Assembly: GCA_023653785.1 (NCBI GenBank)
Contig: JAMKCH010022313.1
Location: 46,918 to 110,917, forward strand
Origin: Ophioderma brevispina
Lineage: Eukaryota > Echinodermata > Ophiuroidea > Amphilepidida > Ophiodermatidae
DNA: 64,000 nucleotides
Direction: 5' to 3'
Part shown: positions 20,931-33,426 of the stretch, piece after piece
Position numbering within the stretch: the stretch's first letter is position 1
How the letters are laid out: each line of letters begins with the position of its first letter
Notes under the pieces: generated by a model
What the model saw: only the letters and a program-made list of their open reading frames with translations
What the model was told of the DNA's origin: nothing
Databases searched by the model: none
Made by a program: the position numbers and the translations under genes

Positions 20931-22899
20931 TAAGACTTATTGCGCAGAGTGATGGGAAATATTGGTCCTCTGCCCCTTTGTTGATAATTCGTTTCCTCGT
21001 ACCCACGAGTGTTTATGCCGCTCACCAAATTGGAACCCTGAAAATTGACCTTTTAAACGGGTTAAATGCGTCGTTATTTATGCATGAAAACATGTCTTTA
21101 AATCTACCAGGAATCGCTTCCGAGAATTAGCCCTAACTGCACTCCCATATTATAACGAAAATACACAATAAGGGCAAAATGTGTGGATATCCACAGGTCA
21201 CGTTTAGAAACTTGCCAGGGCTGGATAGCTGTGGATAAACTAGGGTCCAGACAAAAAAATAGTAATGGAAATAGAAGTAGAAAGGGTCTTTAGAGAGCGT
21301 ACTTACACAGAGGCGTTCTGTTGTAGGCCTAAAGCAAGGAATTCTTTGGTCAGTCGATAGGTTGAACAACATAGAGATTTCGAAATAAGCTTCCGAAAAA
21401 AAAACATAGGGTGGGGGAAGAAAAAATGCATAATTCTACACCACGATGTTAGTAGGCTATCGCCGAGGTACTATGGGCGCATCCAGGCTCGCCCGTGCAT
21501 GGGGGTGGGGTTGAGCGATTTCTGGATACGGTACCAGTCCATGCAAGCAGGGGTCAGGGCTCCAGGCGGAGAACTTGGGAGAAAATATACGTTTTCAGGG
21601 AAATTTGACATTCATTTTTTCTTACCCATTCTGTGCCATCGGAAACTATGAAGTTCTTAAAATTGATTTTAAGACCCCGGGGTGCGCGCGCTCCCTTATC
21701 ACACTCCCCCACCCCCAAAATAGCCCATGGTAATATTTTGCAATTGAAAATAGAAGAATAACTCACCCAGAATAGAGCCCCATCCATATATCTCGATCGA
21801 CCCACCAACAACCCACGTGTTAGTTACCAGCTGCTCCTTCATATAAGGTAATAAAAAAAACTCAAACCTTTCCTTGTGCCTGCAACATAAAGATTCGAAC
21901 AAGTAATAACAGTTATGCGAGCCATGATGCCGCGTGTTGTCTTCCCATCCATTATGTGTTATATATTGTTAACTGAGAAGACCGAAAGTAAAATGGTCAA
22001 TTGCTATTGGGAAAAATCTAGCCTTGACCTAGCTACACCTGGTCGCTTTAATAAATAAGCCAAATCGGCATTGTAACTTCCGTTAATATTTTAGGACTCC
22101 TGACTTGACCCGTCAATATTTCAGGAAAAATGTCTTTTAGTATTCGAAAATGTTTCTAAGATATTATTTGATTTTAAAAATATAGAAAACATGTTTTACT
22201 GTCTCCAAATATTAATTTACGGCAGATTTTATTGGCTATATTGCTGGATAGTTATAAAAAAACATAATTATTAAAACCATACTCTGATTTGTCAAAGGTC
22301 AGGAGTCCTAAAAGTGGCAAAACCTTCCCACAATGCATCATAAATCTTAAGTCGATTTCGCTTATTGGTCCTAAAACTATTACATGGTAGAAAAATAACC
22401 AAAATTGTGCCTTTTTTTCATTCACTTAGAGTATTGCATTTATCAATACAAAACAAGTTTTACGGGAAACATAACATTGCCTTTAATGGCCAATACCTTG
22501 TCTTAAATATGCAGGGTGGTCAAAATTATGCTTATCTGAAGTTAAAATACATGTATAAAAATTTAATAACATTTTACAGATAAATCTTTCTGGTCATGGT
22601 AATGGAGCAAGTGCTTAAAACCAAGTTCAGTTCAAGTTCAAGGTTATTGATGTAGGCAACGGGCCAATTTCAATCCAGAAAATTATAATACACTAATATA
22701 AGATAGTAGAGGGTAAATATAAAGTACAATAATTCTACAGAAATACTCGTTTTTTAACAAAATTTGGAGATAAATATTTAAACACAATGCATTTAAAAGA
22801 ATTTCTTCCAGAAGAGATTCATTGCGCCGTTTATTGATCATAAATATATTTACCTAATGTTTTGAATAAATTTGTTCATTAGGTCTACAGAGCCTGGGT

Positions 22900-25800
22900 T
22901 TGTTGAATGTGAAATATGGAGGGAAACCTATGATAATAAAAAGGAATTGAAATTATTCTAAGCGTATTGATAACGAGGGCAGACCAGTAGGAAAGTATTC
23001 TCCGCGATGGCGTTTAAGGTTACAAAAATTAAGGTTCGCTTCTACGGTGTTGCCACATATCTTCCTTGAGAATAGCAGAGGGAAGTGAACCAGAACGGAA
23101 TGATGCAAGTGCTTTACGATATTTAACGACTTGGTACATCAAGGTATAATTCTGGGTCTTTGTATCTTTAAAGAGGGGACTTAGATATTCGAAACGGCTG
23201 CTTGAAGTATTACTCTCCTATTCTTGTAATCAGTATCAGTAAAATCTTTGTTGTAAAACAATAGTAAGAATACCGTATCATTCCCGGACACCCTTGTTGC
23301 CACCATGGCCTCGCCGAACCACATTGAAAAGGTAACTCGCTCTTTGGGACCTTGCTGGCCCAGCCATTAAGGTCTCTATCCATAGGACATTGTATTGATA
23401 GGACTGGTTGACAAATCTGTTATTATTCATCTTCAAGATGCGAGACCAATACTGATAATTGGTTACAATCTCAAAACTTTAAGATTTGTCTGCAAATTTC
23501 TGCCCCTAGCAATATCATTTGGTACATATTACTAAATCGCTAAAACAAATTTGCAGAAATTGGTATGAAACACGCTCAATATCAAGTCCATCATGGAAAG
23601 CCCCAACCGCAGCAACATATATGGAGAATCGGTAAACTTTTGCGTATCAAAATTTGTGGGTAAATAAAAATTGGTAATGCCCATATTATTACAACTGTTT
23701 TTAATGCAAAAAAGGCTTTGTGATTGTCAGCAAGGATTTTGGTATTAAGTTCCAGGCTGCCCATTTTTACCACTTGAACGCCCCAAGTTATGGTACTTAT
23801 CAGTAACAACTAGTGGTGTACATTTAAATTCCAGTGTTTAATCTCCTGGCATTGTTGTAACCTTTTTGACAAACAACTAACATTGGTCTTTTGTACATTT
23901 AATGTAAGTTTCCATTGGTCGCAGTAAGTAAGCATGACAGTCTGTCAATAAGTTTTTGCAACCCATCGACTGTCTAACTAAAAATGATAAGATCGTCAGC
24001 ATAGAAAAGACAGTGATGTTATTGTTATAGTTTGGAAACCTGAACGCCAGTTGATAACTTCATTCTGGGAGCTCATTCAAAAATAGAATAAATAAAAGCG
24101 CTGAAAGAATACAAACCTTGTCTGAGTTCCTTGAATGACATTTAAAACGTTCTTGTGAACCAAAACCCGTTTTTATACAAGCAGATACATTACTATACAC
24201 CCCCCCCCCCCCCCCCCCCTTGCTTGAATATGTCTAATATGTTTCCTGCAATCCCAAACCTGCGAGTTTTGCCATAGGTGATCTCTTGAGACAGGAATCA
24301 AAGGCACTGTTGAATCAACAAATGCACCAAAATTAATTTCCCCCCTTTTTCTACGTAAGTTTTAGTTACAATAGTTATCGGAACAAAAATATTAGCAGTA
24401 GTACCGTAACCGTTTCGAAGCCAGCCTGTGCTTCACAGATAATATCATGTTATTCTCAACCAATAACAAGACGATCAAAGAGACCTTTGTGAACACTTTA
24501 CTCATGGCCGGTAAAATAGTAATTGCCTGTAGTTGAGGGATTCTTAATTCTCACTTTCTTATGTATGGGAATATTGTACAAAGCGACCATTTTTCCGGGA
24601 ATACCTTTGTATCCATCATAGAGTTAAATAGACGGACGAGTAATTGTAAATAAATCTGGGCATTTTTAATGAATTCGGCCGGCAACCTATCACTGCCAGC
24701 TGCTTTATTATTTTTTCAGATGTTTAATGGCAGCTCGGACTTCACTTTCCTATATTTGGATCAAGTCGTCATGACCAATGCATTGGCATCATGTTAGTGA
24801 GTCTCAAAGGTTCAGATATGTTCATAAAGGAGAGAGGGAGAAAAATATCGACCCATTCAACCTCACTGATTTATTTTTACAGTTTTTCATCGTGTGGCTG
24901 AAGCGATTTAAAAAAATTCAGAATTTCGAGAATTCCTTCTCTCAACTGCATCAAGAATATGTACTGACTGAATTTGGTGATCGGATATTTTTATGCGCTG
25001 AATGAGACGATTTGTAATCTTTCTTGCTGTCTAGGTAATGTTTAAAAAGAGATCGGTTCTATTCTCTAGGATATCAGACGTGCACGATTTCCCCCCCCCG
25101 CGTCTTCAAGAAATCATTATAAACCATTTAGCCACCCTTTTTGACAGCAAGAATTAGTTTTGTCACATGAGTATGGAACGTATTACATGTGATACTTATA
25201 ATATCGTAAATATGAATTAACATGATGTCAACATTATCATAATTATCCGATTCTTATTAACGCACATCGGTCAGAATGCAAAAAGTATGAATTCATCAAT
25301 TCTATCAGTGGGTACCATAATACGTAGTTTAATATGTATTTTCAGCATCTATGTTGTCCACTTGATCGGTAATTATCATTAATACACACACCAAAACATA
25401 ATAGGCAATGGTATGATTCAACTATATTGGAATATCAAAATCGTTACGAAAATATCGATCAGGATCTCTAACTTTGCAATGGTTAAATCGAATACGCTTT
25501 TACCATTTCTAGATATGAAGTGAAGTCACCTATACCCTTATCGCCGAACAATACGTCCATTTAAAATACTGACTTTTTGGTTAGTTTTACATAAATTGAG
25601 GAGATTACAACCATTAGTGATTGACAAGTTAAATCACATTGGAACGTGGTTTTCGGTTTTTATACATATCAAATTGGTATCTCAAGCCATGAAGTATTGT
25701 TCTCAGTTTTAATGTCACCAATTATAGTCAGCAATTAGACCTGTGCGAGCATTAAAATCGCCTGACAAGATAAAATAGCATTGACCTTTTTCATTCAAAA

Positions 25801-26230
25801 GGGACTGCAGTCATCTCAATAGTTATCAAACACATCACGATTCGCCTTATTTACAGAGTTCTCTGGTGGAATGATGGAATGTAAACAAACACCCAAATAT
25901 AATAGGACACATCATGACTGAGTGATTAAATCCACAAAAACATCTGTAGAATTCTTTAATCAGCTTAGCGTCGTAACCTGTTTTAGTTAAAGACACATGA
26001 AAGAGACCGCCAGATTACGGATTGCATTCGGATGCTTTGTCGAACTGGAGGCAAAATGTGTCATAACCAGGTCATAACAAATCAATTGTGAATTGATTCG
26101 TTGAGTCAGCCCATGTTTCAACAAGTGCAATGACCTGATAGGGAGCAATTAAATTGGAAAAAAATCAGGATCATTCCGTTTATTGCTCAAACCATTTACA
26201 TTCCATGTAATGACTGATAGATCACTGTTA
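22900..26230 (-). pseudogene. ORF2 remnant (endonuclease and reverse transcriptase) of the L1/Tx1 element
   Basis: It begins near 26225 with LSVITWNVNGLSNKRND, the first APE-endonuclease motif, then ALVETWADSTNQF (about 26100-26140), a LxGVCLHSIIPPEN-like region (about 25870) and GDFNARTG (about 25738-25761). NGCNLLNLC follows near 25590. RT blocks include a FGAFVDSTVPLIPV stretch near 24290 and FYADDLIIFS at about 23985-24015. The protein would nick target DNA and copy element RNA in place. Stops and frameshifts occur every 50-100 codons. The 20-C tract at 24200-24219 lies between the early RT blocks and the YADD box. Confidence 0.8.
24200..24219. repeat. 20-base C homopolymer
   Basis: An uninterrupted run of 20 C on the plus strand inside the L1/Tx1 RT region. 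The length is likely to be unreliable in the assembly. Confidence 0.9.
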
Positions 26231-26899
26231 CGTAACAATGGTTTCCTCATCACTTGTGAATATTTTACTATCATTACTGTAGATCATCACTGTGAGTATT
26301 ATTGTTACCATCCTTTGATTGTCTGTAATTGGTTATCCCCTCATAAGCGCTAGACTGGGAAGAGGTAACTTGCTCCAAAATCCTTAAAATCAGCAGAGTT
26401 ATCATTGTTGGAATAAAAAAATTAGATATTTTGAGTTCAGGGGCAGTGTTAATACAAACAACATTTGTATCATCGGTCTATTATATGAGACGTTCATGAC
26501 TTCTATAATTACGAACTTTAGCACTCGAATTTAAAGGATTATTAAACATTATCATTGTTAATTTGTATAATTAACATCACCATATGACCTATTCATTATA
26601 GTTAATACATCATAATCAATGCGATATCACTGTAGGAGTACCTCGCATCAGTCTCAGTGAATGTTCATAACATGTCGTTATGATCAAGGGTGACATTCTG
26701 TGATAGATTTCTAATCTCATTATTATATTTAACATTGACAGCCAGCATCGTTCATAAGTGAGTTTTCACTTTCTGTACCATACAAATAAAGATTTGGCAT
26801 TTCATGTCCTAACAAGTGTCGTGAAAGTATATCTCACTATATCTCTGTGGTTTTATGATAGTACACAAATTTAAACTTTAACTATCACAAGTACTTCAC

Positions 26900-27640
26900 T
26901 TTGGCTCAACAATCTTAGTGTCTTTTTAACATTTGCACGCTGAAGTTCCAGCGAATTATTTCATATAAAGTATCATTTGTATCATACATAAGTTTGTATT
27001 CTTGTGATCAAAGATTTGAGTCTTTTCTCATCAAAAGGGCCATGACCGTACCCTTATTTCGTTCTTTAATTTGGTTTAACTCAATGATAAACATATTTTT
27101 TTGCCATCTACTGACTAGTTTATCATCTCTCAGGTGAGCACGCTTACCATCCTCTCTAGCCTTCATTAGCTCAGGAGATAAAACTTCTCCTTACCTTCTC
27201 TGACGCTTTTGTAAAACTTTCTTTTTTTCATGACACGATAGCCGTTCCCTTTAGTTTTCTTCCCGGATACTTTGAGGACGCTATTCTATATCTTAAACTT
27301 GTGAATTTGCACATGTGTGGCCTAGGGTCCCGCCCGACGGTTTGAAACCATTTTTTTTTTTTTTTTTTTGAGATCAGTCTGTGGTGAACGCGATCAAATG
27401 CTAAATTGTCTCGATTTCCATTTCATCAGTCAAAAATTGTTTAACTTTAGCTTCAGTTTCTTCCCAAGTTTCGTTTTGATTATCGGGTATGCCGCGAAAA
27501 GATTAAGTAATGTTGGTTTCCAGTTTTCAACTCTGTTGTAGGCGCTATTTTCAGTATAATTTGTTGTTCCTGTTTCTTCAGTTTCATTTACTCTTTGTGT
27601 TAAATTTGCAAAGTCTTTAGCATAATCGTTACCCATTTTT
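26900..27640 (-). pseudogene. ORF1p-like RNA-binding protein remnant of the L1/Tx1 element
   Basis: The minus strand encodes NETWEETEAKVKQFLTDEM (about 27425-27480), then after a frameshift and the 19-T tract a segment containing VGRDPRPHMCKF, then GRKLKGTA and, in another frame, SPELMKAREDGKRAHLRDDK (about 27120-27180). The order 'ETWEET..V..FL', 'H.VGR....RP...KF', 'L.GKG/KGT', 'ELxKAREdGKRAxLRxDKLV' is that of L1-type ORF1 proteins (RRM plus C-terminal domain), which bind the element RNA as a nucleic-acid chaperone. The start may lie at the methionine near 27636, whose frame runs about 60 codons. Broken, not functional. Confidence 0.75.
27351..27369. repeat. 19-base T homopolymer
   Basis: An uninterrupted T run inside the ORF1 remnant of the L1/Tx1 element (a lysine tract on the element strand). 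The match to ORF1 resumes on the other side, so it is not an element tail. Confidence 0.9.
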
Positions 27641-27762
27641 GGGTCAGGGCATTGAATATCTTTGTGAAATCGAGCGTAGTAGAAGGTGGTTTATCTTCTA
27701 TCACTATCGCGGGTCGCTATGAACAGATATAACCCATATTTTTGTATGACTTTTGATGTATA

Positions 27763-28673
27763 CAGGGTGATCAGAAATAAAAATACCCTGTAAGAGCAAA
27801 AACTTCTGGTGCTCAATGCCCTTTGATATGGAAGTGAATAATCAAATATTAGTAAAAACAGTGTAGCCAGAAAGTAAAATAGTGTAGGTCTCTTCTAAAC
27901 CATTCCTTCATAATAAAATCATATAGAGTGATATAAAATGGAGGACAATCCTTTGGACTTTCTAACATGTTAAGTAAAATAGGGTCCTGCCGGATACAAT
28001 TGAAAATTTTCTGAATATACACGATGTATAAAGCATTAAATTTTTCCTACATGCATAAGCACATATTCACACTTCAAAAAATATGTGCTACAGGTACAAA
28101 ATAAACATTATTGTGATGATATGTCGTGGCGTACGCGTGCTGGAAGACCGGGGGGGGGGGGGGTATGGTGGTGGGGGGGGGGGGTAGACCCGGGGGGGAG
28201 GGTTGGTTAGTGGAAAAGGGGGTACGTGGATGTGCTGGGAAGGGTTGCATTTTCAGAGATTTTGGCATATTGATCGCGTCACTTTTCTTGAAAATTGGCA
28301 TATGAAGGGTTGCATTTCTGTGGCAAGTGATTTTCCCAATGGTCAATCAGGTATGAAGAATGATTACAAACCACAAATGTGAAAATTAGTGCTGCCAGAA
28401 TGGATCCCAAAAATAAATTTTAACAGTTAGTTTTTCTCTAAGATTCTAGGCCTTCGCCCACCAAACACCTCCACATAATAGCAGGGATTATTTTTGGGGT
28501 AGCAAATCTGTCTCATTTTGGGTTATTTTCGGGGGTGGTGCAAAACACCCGGGCCGCAACCATCCTACCCAAACCAAAAGTGAGAACCCCCCGGGGTGAA
28601 AGATGAATTTAATTTTTTAAATTACACAAAAATGTCATGAAATACATACACGCTATAAAATTTGACCACCCTG
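27763..28673. mobile_element. MITE-like element, CAGGGTG inverted ends, TA(TA) target site
   Basis: The left end CAGGGTGATCA (27763-27773) faces TGACCACCCTG (28663-28673). TATA flanks both sides (27759-27762 and 28674-28677), which is the TA duplication of Tc1/mariner-type elements or a 4-bp version of it. The interior is non-coding and holds long G tracts (28150-28200). A further CACCCTG phrase at about 28843 outside the right end hints at a neighbouring relative. Confidence 0.7.
28150..28200 (+). other. G-tract cluster with G-quadruplex potential
   Basis: Four or more runs of at least 7 G occur within about 50 bases, spaced by short TATGGTGGT-like and TAGACCC-like loops, followed by GGGTTGG. 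This meets the usual G-quadruplex pattern on the plus strand. It lies inside the CAGGGTG element. Confidence 0.6.
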
Positions 28674-29001
28674 TATATTTATCTATCATATGGGAATATT
28701 TATTTTGTTTAAAACATGACAGTGGAAAACTAACGGTCTCAAACGTGTTAAACAAGATTAAGGACACATGTTGTACCGATGTGACACAACTAGATTAGAA
28801 ATTATGTCAAAAAGTTATTGTCCACCCTTCTAATTTTACTCACCCTGTTTAATTGACGGTGTCTTTTCTTTGCAGAATTTGCATATTAGGTATTTTTAAA
28901 CAATGAGAAAAGAAACAATTTACTTACTGTGAATCTTTTTTCAGGTACAAAGGTCAGAAAATTTGGTGTATTTTCAGTTTATTATGTGCAAGTATATGGG
29001 A

Positions 29002-29389
29002 GCCTCCACGACTTGCTCCTAGGCCTCAACCGACGCTCTATGCCTCCACCGACTGATCCTAGGCCTCCACCCACGCTTCCAAGTCTCCACCGACTGCTCC
29101 TAGGCCTCCACGAATGCCTGCTCTAGGCCTCCCGACTGAATTCTAGCCCCACCGACTTGCTCCTAGGCCTACCACGACTGCTCCTAGGCTCGACGATCGC
29201 TTATAGGGCCTCAACCGACTGCTCATAGGCCTCCACCCACTGCTCCTAGGCCTCCATCGACGTGCTCCTCGGCCCACCGACTGCTCATAGGCCTCGACCG
29301 AATGCTTCTAGGATCCACCGAAGCTCCTAGGCTCCACCCATGCTCTAGGCCTCCACCGGACGCTTTCCTAGCCTCCACCGGCTCACCGG
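29002..29389 (+). repeat. 21-bp minisatellite, about 18 copies
   Basis: Units follow GCCTCCACCGACTGCTCCTAG with frequent substitutions and one- to three-base indels. A multiple of three lets one frame read a seven-residue repeat (LLLGLHR-like), but indels break it and no start or flanking gene supports translation. Confidence 0.9.
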
Positions 29390-32300
29390 ACTATCAATAT
29401 GACATTTTCAATAACCGTATAATGAGTTGCTAAATCGCCAGAATGCCCTCCATAATCTATATATGGTGTGTTCTTTACCAAACCTGGCTTGTTCCCAGTC
29501 TGAGGAAAGGTAGAGTCAGATATTCACAGTACTCCACTAGGAGCGCCAATACCTCAGGCAGTTCATCGGTTAGCATTATTAAAAGGGTTGTAATGGAAGA
29601 GCGTGCCAGGGATCCTGGCCGTGTTTTATAAACAAAAGCTGGCTTTGCTACTCCACGATCATCGAGATTGAGGGCCATCACCATGTTAAAAACATTCCGG
29701 AATATTTGCATTTTTGCACACTTACGAAGCCGGCATTTATGACTAACAATCTACAGAGGATCAAGGGAAACTAGTCCACCCAACATTTATCGCTATATTG
29801 GCGAAATTCAACCCAGGAGAAGAGGAGACATGATTAAATTAATTCATGGACTCGACTGCATGCGTACATGTTTCTAATGGGATATTGTACAACTATCTCA
29901 TTTATGCCAGCGGGAAATTCAACTTAACTCTGGCAAATTTAAGATCATACACTTCGAGGGGAGATCCTGTACATAGAAATCGTTCATGACGCGGGACCAG
30001 GACTCCAAGAGTGGGTGGTCAAACATAATTACAACAAAATCCGAACACTACTAGCGGTTTGTAAATGGGGGGCGGGACCACGTCCCACACAGCCTCCCCC
30101 GGTGAAACCCCGGTTAAACTCAAAAAACGTCGCGCTTGCCCTCGCGCGACTCCGCTTCCGGGCTCGCATGAGTGTTTGCGAGATCTTTCCCCCCTGCTCC
30201 GGAGTCGCTCCGGTATATGCTATACCGCGTCTCCCTTTTGTCATTCACGCTGTCCTTTACTTCCCTTCCAGACCCTAGACCCCCACCCATGCGTCTTGCG
30301 GCTAGGTGTTTGTGATATGGGCTCATCTCATGTCCTTATTCCCACACACACCAGCAATCCATAGTTACAAGTAGCGCGTGTTTTTGCCTTTTCTATTTGT
30401 TCCAGTTGTCTCGTTTTTTTTTCGTAACAAATTTATTTTTTCATGTAATAATATGCACATTATTCAATTTCTCACCCTATATCTTCGTTTCTCATAGGCT
30501 CCATGCGTTTCCCCCTGTGCTCCACCACTTTGTTCTTGGATTCATTTTTTGCTTTTTGCGCTGTGAAAAGGCATACTAACCCCCCTTTTGTTATCCCGCT
30601 TTCTCTCCCACATTAGTTTTGAATGTTTACCTACTGGTGTGTGTTCTTTCTGTTACCTGCTGACACCTTTTTACCGTACAATGAGTTTCCTTCTTTCTTA
30701 TTGCATTCCATATAGTTGTGTGAGTAGAACAGAACGTCGCTACAGCAAAGGACCCGTTTCTTTCATTTATTTCAAAGGGAATGGAATAAGTTTGTGAGGA
30801 GTGAACACATTGAAGGATGTCTCTTATTGTAGTAAAGCTTTGCAACAAGGGTACATACTTGCTAATTTACCTGGCGAATGGTACTGGGGTGGTTTCATAC
30901 CAGCATGTGCATGTGTGGTACTATTGTTGACTATAGTATCAACTCATTGTGTGTGTCTGTGTAAAGAGGTGCACATTTCCTGTTTCTATAAATATTTAAA
31001 AACCTGGTAGGTGAAAGTTGTAGCGGTGCTAATGAGTGACTACAAGCCTCTGCAAGGTTTAAAAGACATTGGTCTTTATTCTAGGACAATTCTGGAACTT
31101 GGTTATTTGGGAACCTATGGTGTACAAAGGGAGGCCATTTATACCTAGCACATGTACATACGCCATATATAGTTGTCATTAGTTTGTATGGAAATATTGG
31201 CAAATAACTAAATTAACCTCCAAACCCCAGTGACTTTATGTACCAACTTAAAATCCTGATTGCGAATATACAACCCAAAAACAGTGTTTGAAAATGCTTG
31301 CAGATTCTTTTTCGAGCCAAAAGGCCATAGCATCCACTCGTTTTAAAATGCGTTGTAAACTTGCTCACCCCTAATAATGCCACAACAACGCGATGATCAA
31401 ATGCTAAACGATTGGTAGTTTGGAAACCCGGGGCCACTTGCATTCAAAGGTGTGATATGGATTATGCGTGAACAAAGGAATAAAACGCGTAAAAAGGGTC
31501 TCTTTTCCAACAGGCAAGTACGCGCGTACATATGATTGGGGTGTCAAAACAACAAAATAGGGGAAAAAAAGTATGTTTTTCGTATAAATCTGAAAATGTG
31601 ATGTACGCGAGATCAAAATCAGCAAAAAGTATTGTAATTTGAAGTAACTTCCGAGCATCTTCCCCTTTCCCTGTTTCCCGTTCGTTTTATCCCAACTGCC
31701 TCCCTCCCCCCCCTTTTCCCTCTCACGTTTGCCCCCTTTGCTCTCCTCCGTTCTATACCCGATCTCCTTTCATAGAAACATGAGCAAAGCCCGATATTAA
31801 GGGGGGAATATTATCAAACACAAGGCCATTGCTTACTTGTTGGATAGCCAAAACACTGACAAAAGACTTGTTTATGGTAGCAAAAAACAGACAACAATGG
31901 TGGTTTAGGAAATGTTTTTTAGTCGGGGAATTACTTTGTTAGGGGGCATTTGGAAGCCCATGTTCACGCATCATTCCACCTTTGAATACAACTGCCCCCC
32001 CCCCCCCCGGGTTCTGAAAATGCTGTGTGGAAACAATTCCTGTTTCAACATCGCCGAGTATATGTTTGGTTCAGTGAAAGGATGACAACGAAACACATGA
32101 CAACTGCCGAAACAGACAATCTCCAGTTGTATTTAAATGACAAAATAGCAATATGAGGACTCTTAAACCAATCTTGATAAAGCTTTGGGATAACAATTAA
32201 ATTACGATGGCCTAAGCTATCAGGCGTTCGTCTTAATCTGATGCAGACTACCGCGAGAAAACCTCTAATACAAGCAAATAATAAACTAGGAGGTGATCCA

Positions 32301-33378
32301 TGAGGTGGAAATACTAAACTATGAGGTGGATCCATAAAAGAGGGACAGGATGGAAAAAAAAAACATATATATGACCTGGATCATACGAAAACCTGGATAA
32401 AGTGGGAAATGTTCATTGAAGATGTAAAAATTTGACATGCTGATAAAACCAAGCTTTGAAATGAATCGTATCAATGTACCTATTGCACTACTTTTGTCCA
32501 TCATATTATTGTGTTTTCTATGGCTTTTATTCACGTCATTGAGCACTTTGGGGGTTTTGTGGAACAGGTCACATATTTTCTAATGGTCTACCCGGATTCG
32601 TTTGTATGAGGTTTTTTTTTACGGTCATGAACGTGTTAGGTGAAGCAAGGAGTTCAATTTATGAGATCGCACCGCACACCCAGGACATCTACTTGTTCGC
32701 TCTGTTCTTGCTTTATTCACCTGCAGCATTATGTCGGCAAAATCGGAATCCTGACCCAGCGATCAGGTGGTACCACGACAATGATCTCTTGGGTTGGTAA
32801 CATGGCTTCGTACTTGAAGCTAGTACCTGACGGCCATATGGAATAAAAAAAAAGCGCCAAGACGGGGGTTAAAGCCGGTCCATTTACACAAAATGTTATT
32901 CCATGAAATGTGGCTACAATCATGAGGCGACAAAACAGAGAGTACAGAATCAAGCCAAATTCAGCAAGAACAAAACTTCTTCCGAAATGGTTTCCGAATA
33001 CAAATGAAGAGCGCGCGCATACTGAATGGTGACGTCATATATTTGTGATACAGCTTTGGGGGGAAGATCGTAATTTCTGCAAGTGTGTTCATGGACGCTT
33101 GGTGGTCAAAATTATATGCGCAATGAAAATCCGGTATGGTCTCGGCTCAGAGCTGGTCTCGGCTATCGGAATCTGAAAACATAATTAAATAAGACTTTCC
33201 GGTGGTGAGTGTTGGTGTTGTTTTTGTGTTAGTAATGTGCGCTATGAGCCACTCTAGAAATTGCGGGTGTTGAAAAAGTACTCCTAAATAATCGTAGATT
33301 ATGGTCGATAGATTGTGACGAGTTGGATTGTACATTTGCCCTGTCGGTGTACTTTGGTCAATTCTGAAACACAATGTT
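29390..33378. other. About 4 kb without a recognised gene
   Basis: Short frames on both strands (for example 29475-29711 minus and 30065-30364 plus) overlap one another and resemble nothing I know. A GC-richer patch at 30060-30330 includes a small hairpin around CTCCGGAGTCGCTCCGGTAT. C tracts lie at about 31700 and 31990. At 32283-32333 the phrase ATGAGGTGGATCCAT is nearly repeated. I see no RNA gene, inverted-end element or tandem array of note. Confidence 0.35.
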
Positions 33379-33426
33379 GTGCCGAAATAACCGGGTGCCG
33401 AACTTCCCGGGGCTGAAGTACCGGGG
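33379..33426. repeat. GCCGAA/ACCGGG motif cluster, small
   Basis: The stretch reads TGCCGAAATAACCGGG, TGCCGAACTTCCCGGGG and then GAAGTACCGGGG, three variants of one motif in 48 bases. The same motif forms longer palindromes at 34723-34876. Confidence 0.55.

Larger units (their letters stand above)
16552..23224 (+). repeat. Large direct duplication, copy 2
   Basis: This arm begins TACCTTTTAATTACGG, that is, inside the CACTGTT element, and ends inside the L1/Tx1 element, whose body continues past it to about 27640. It matches copy 1 in order throughout. It lacks both copy-1 blocks and holds its own 297-bp element at 20634-20930. Compared with copy 1 it shows very frequent one- to three-base gains and losses, many in homopolymers, which look more like uncorrected long-read error than ordinary divergence. 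Confidence 0.9.
22622..27640 (-). mobile_element. L1/Tx1-type non-LTR retrotransposon, nearly complete but broken
   Basis: Minus-strand element of about 5 kb with parts in the expected order: an ORF1-like protein (about 27640-26900), an APE-type endonuclease starting near 26225, a reverse transcriptase with FYADDLIIFS (YADD codons at 23992-24003), the C-terminal CNLN..EDE zinc-knuckle region (near 22990), and a hexamer tail of (TTGAAC)n at 22622-22644. Many frameshifts and stops are spread through it. Homopolymer tracts of 19 T (27351-27369) and 20 C (24200-24219) lie inside the coding part. The 3' 600 bp belongs to duplication copy 2, the rest lies beyond the duplication. The 5' boundary near 27640 is approximate, and no target duplication was found. 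Confidence 0.85.

Noticed and set aside
27351..27369. T run as the poly(A) tail of a minus-strand LINE
   Set aside because: ORF1-like coding sequence of the L1/Tx1 element continues on both sides, so the run is internal.
29002..29389. CRISPR array
   Set aside because: Units are contiguous with no unique spacers, and the DNA is clearly eukaryotic; it is a minisatellite.
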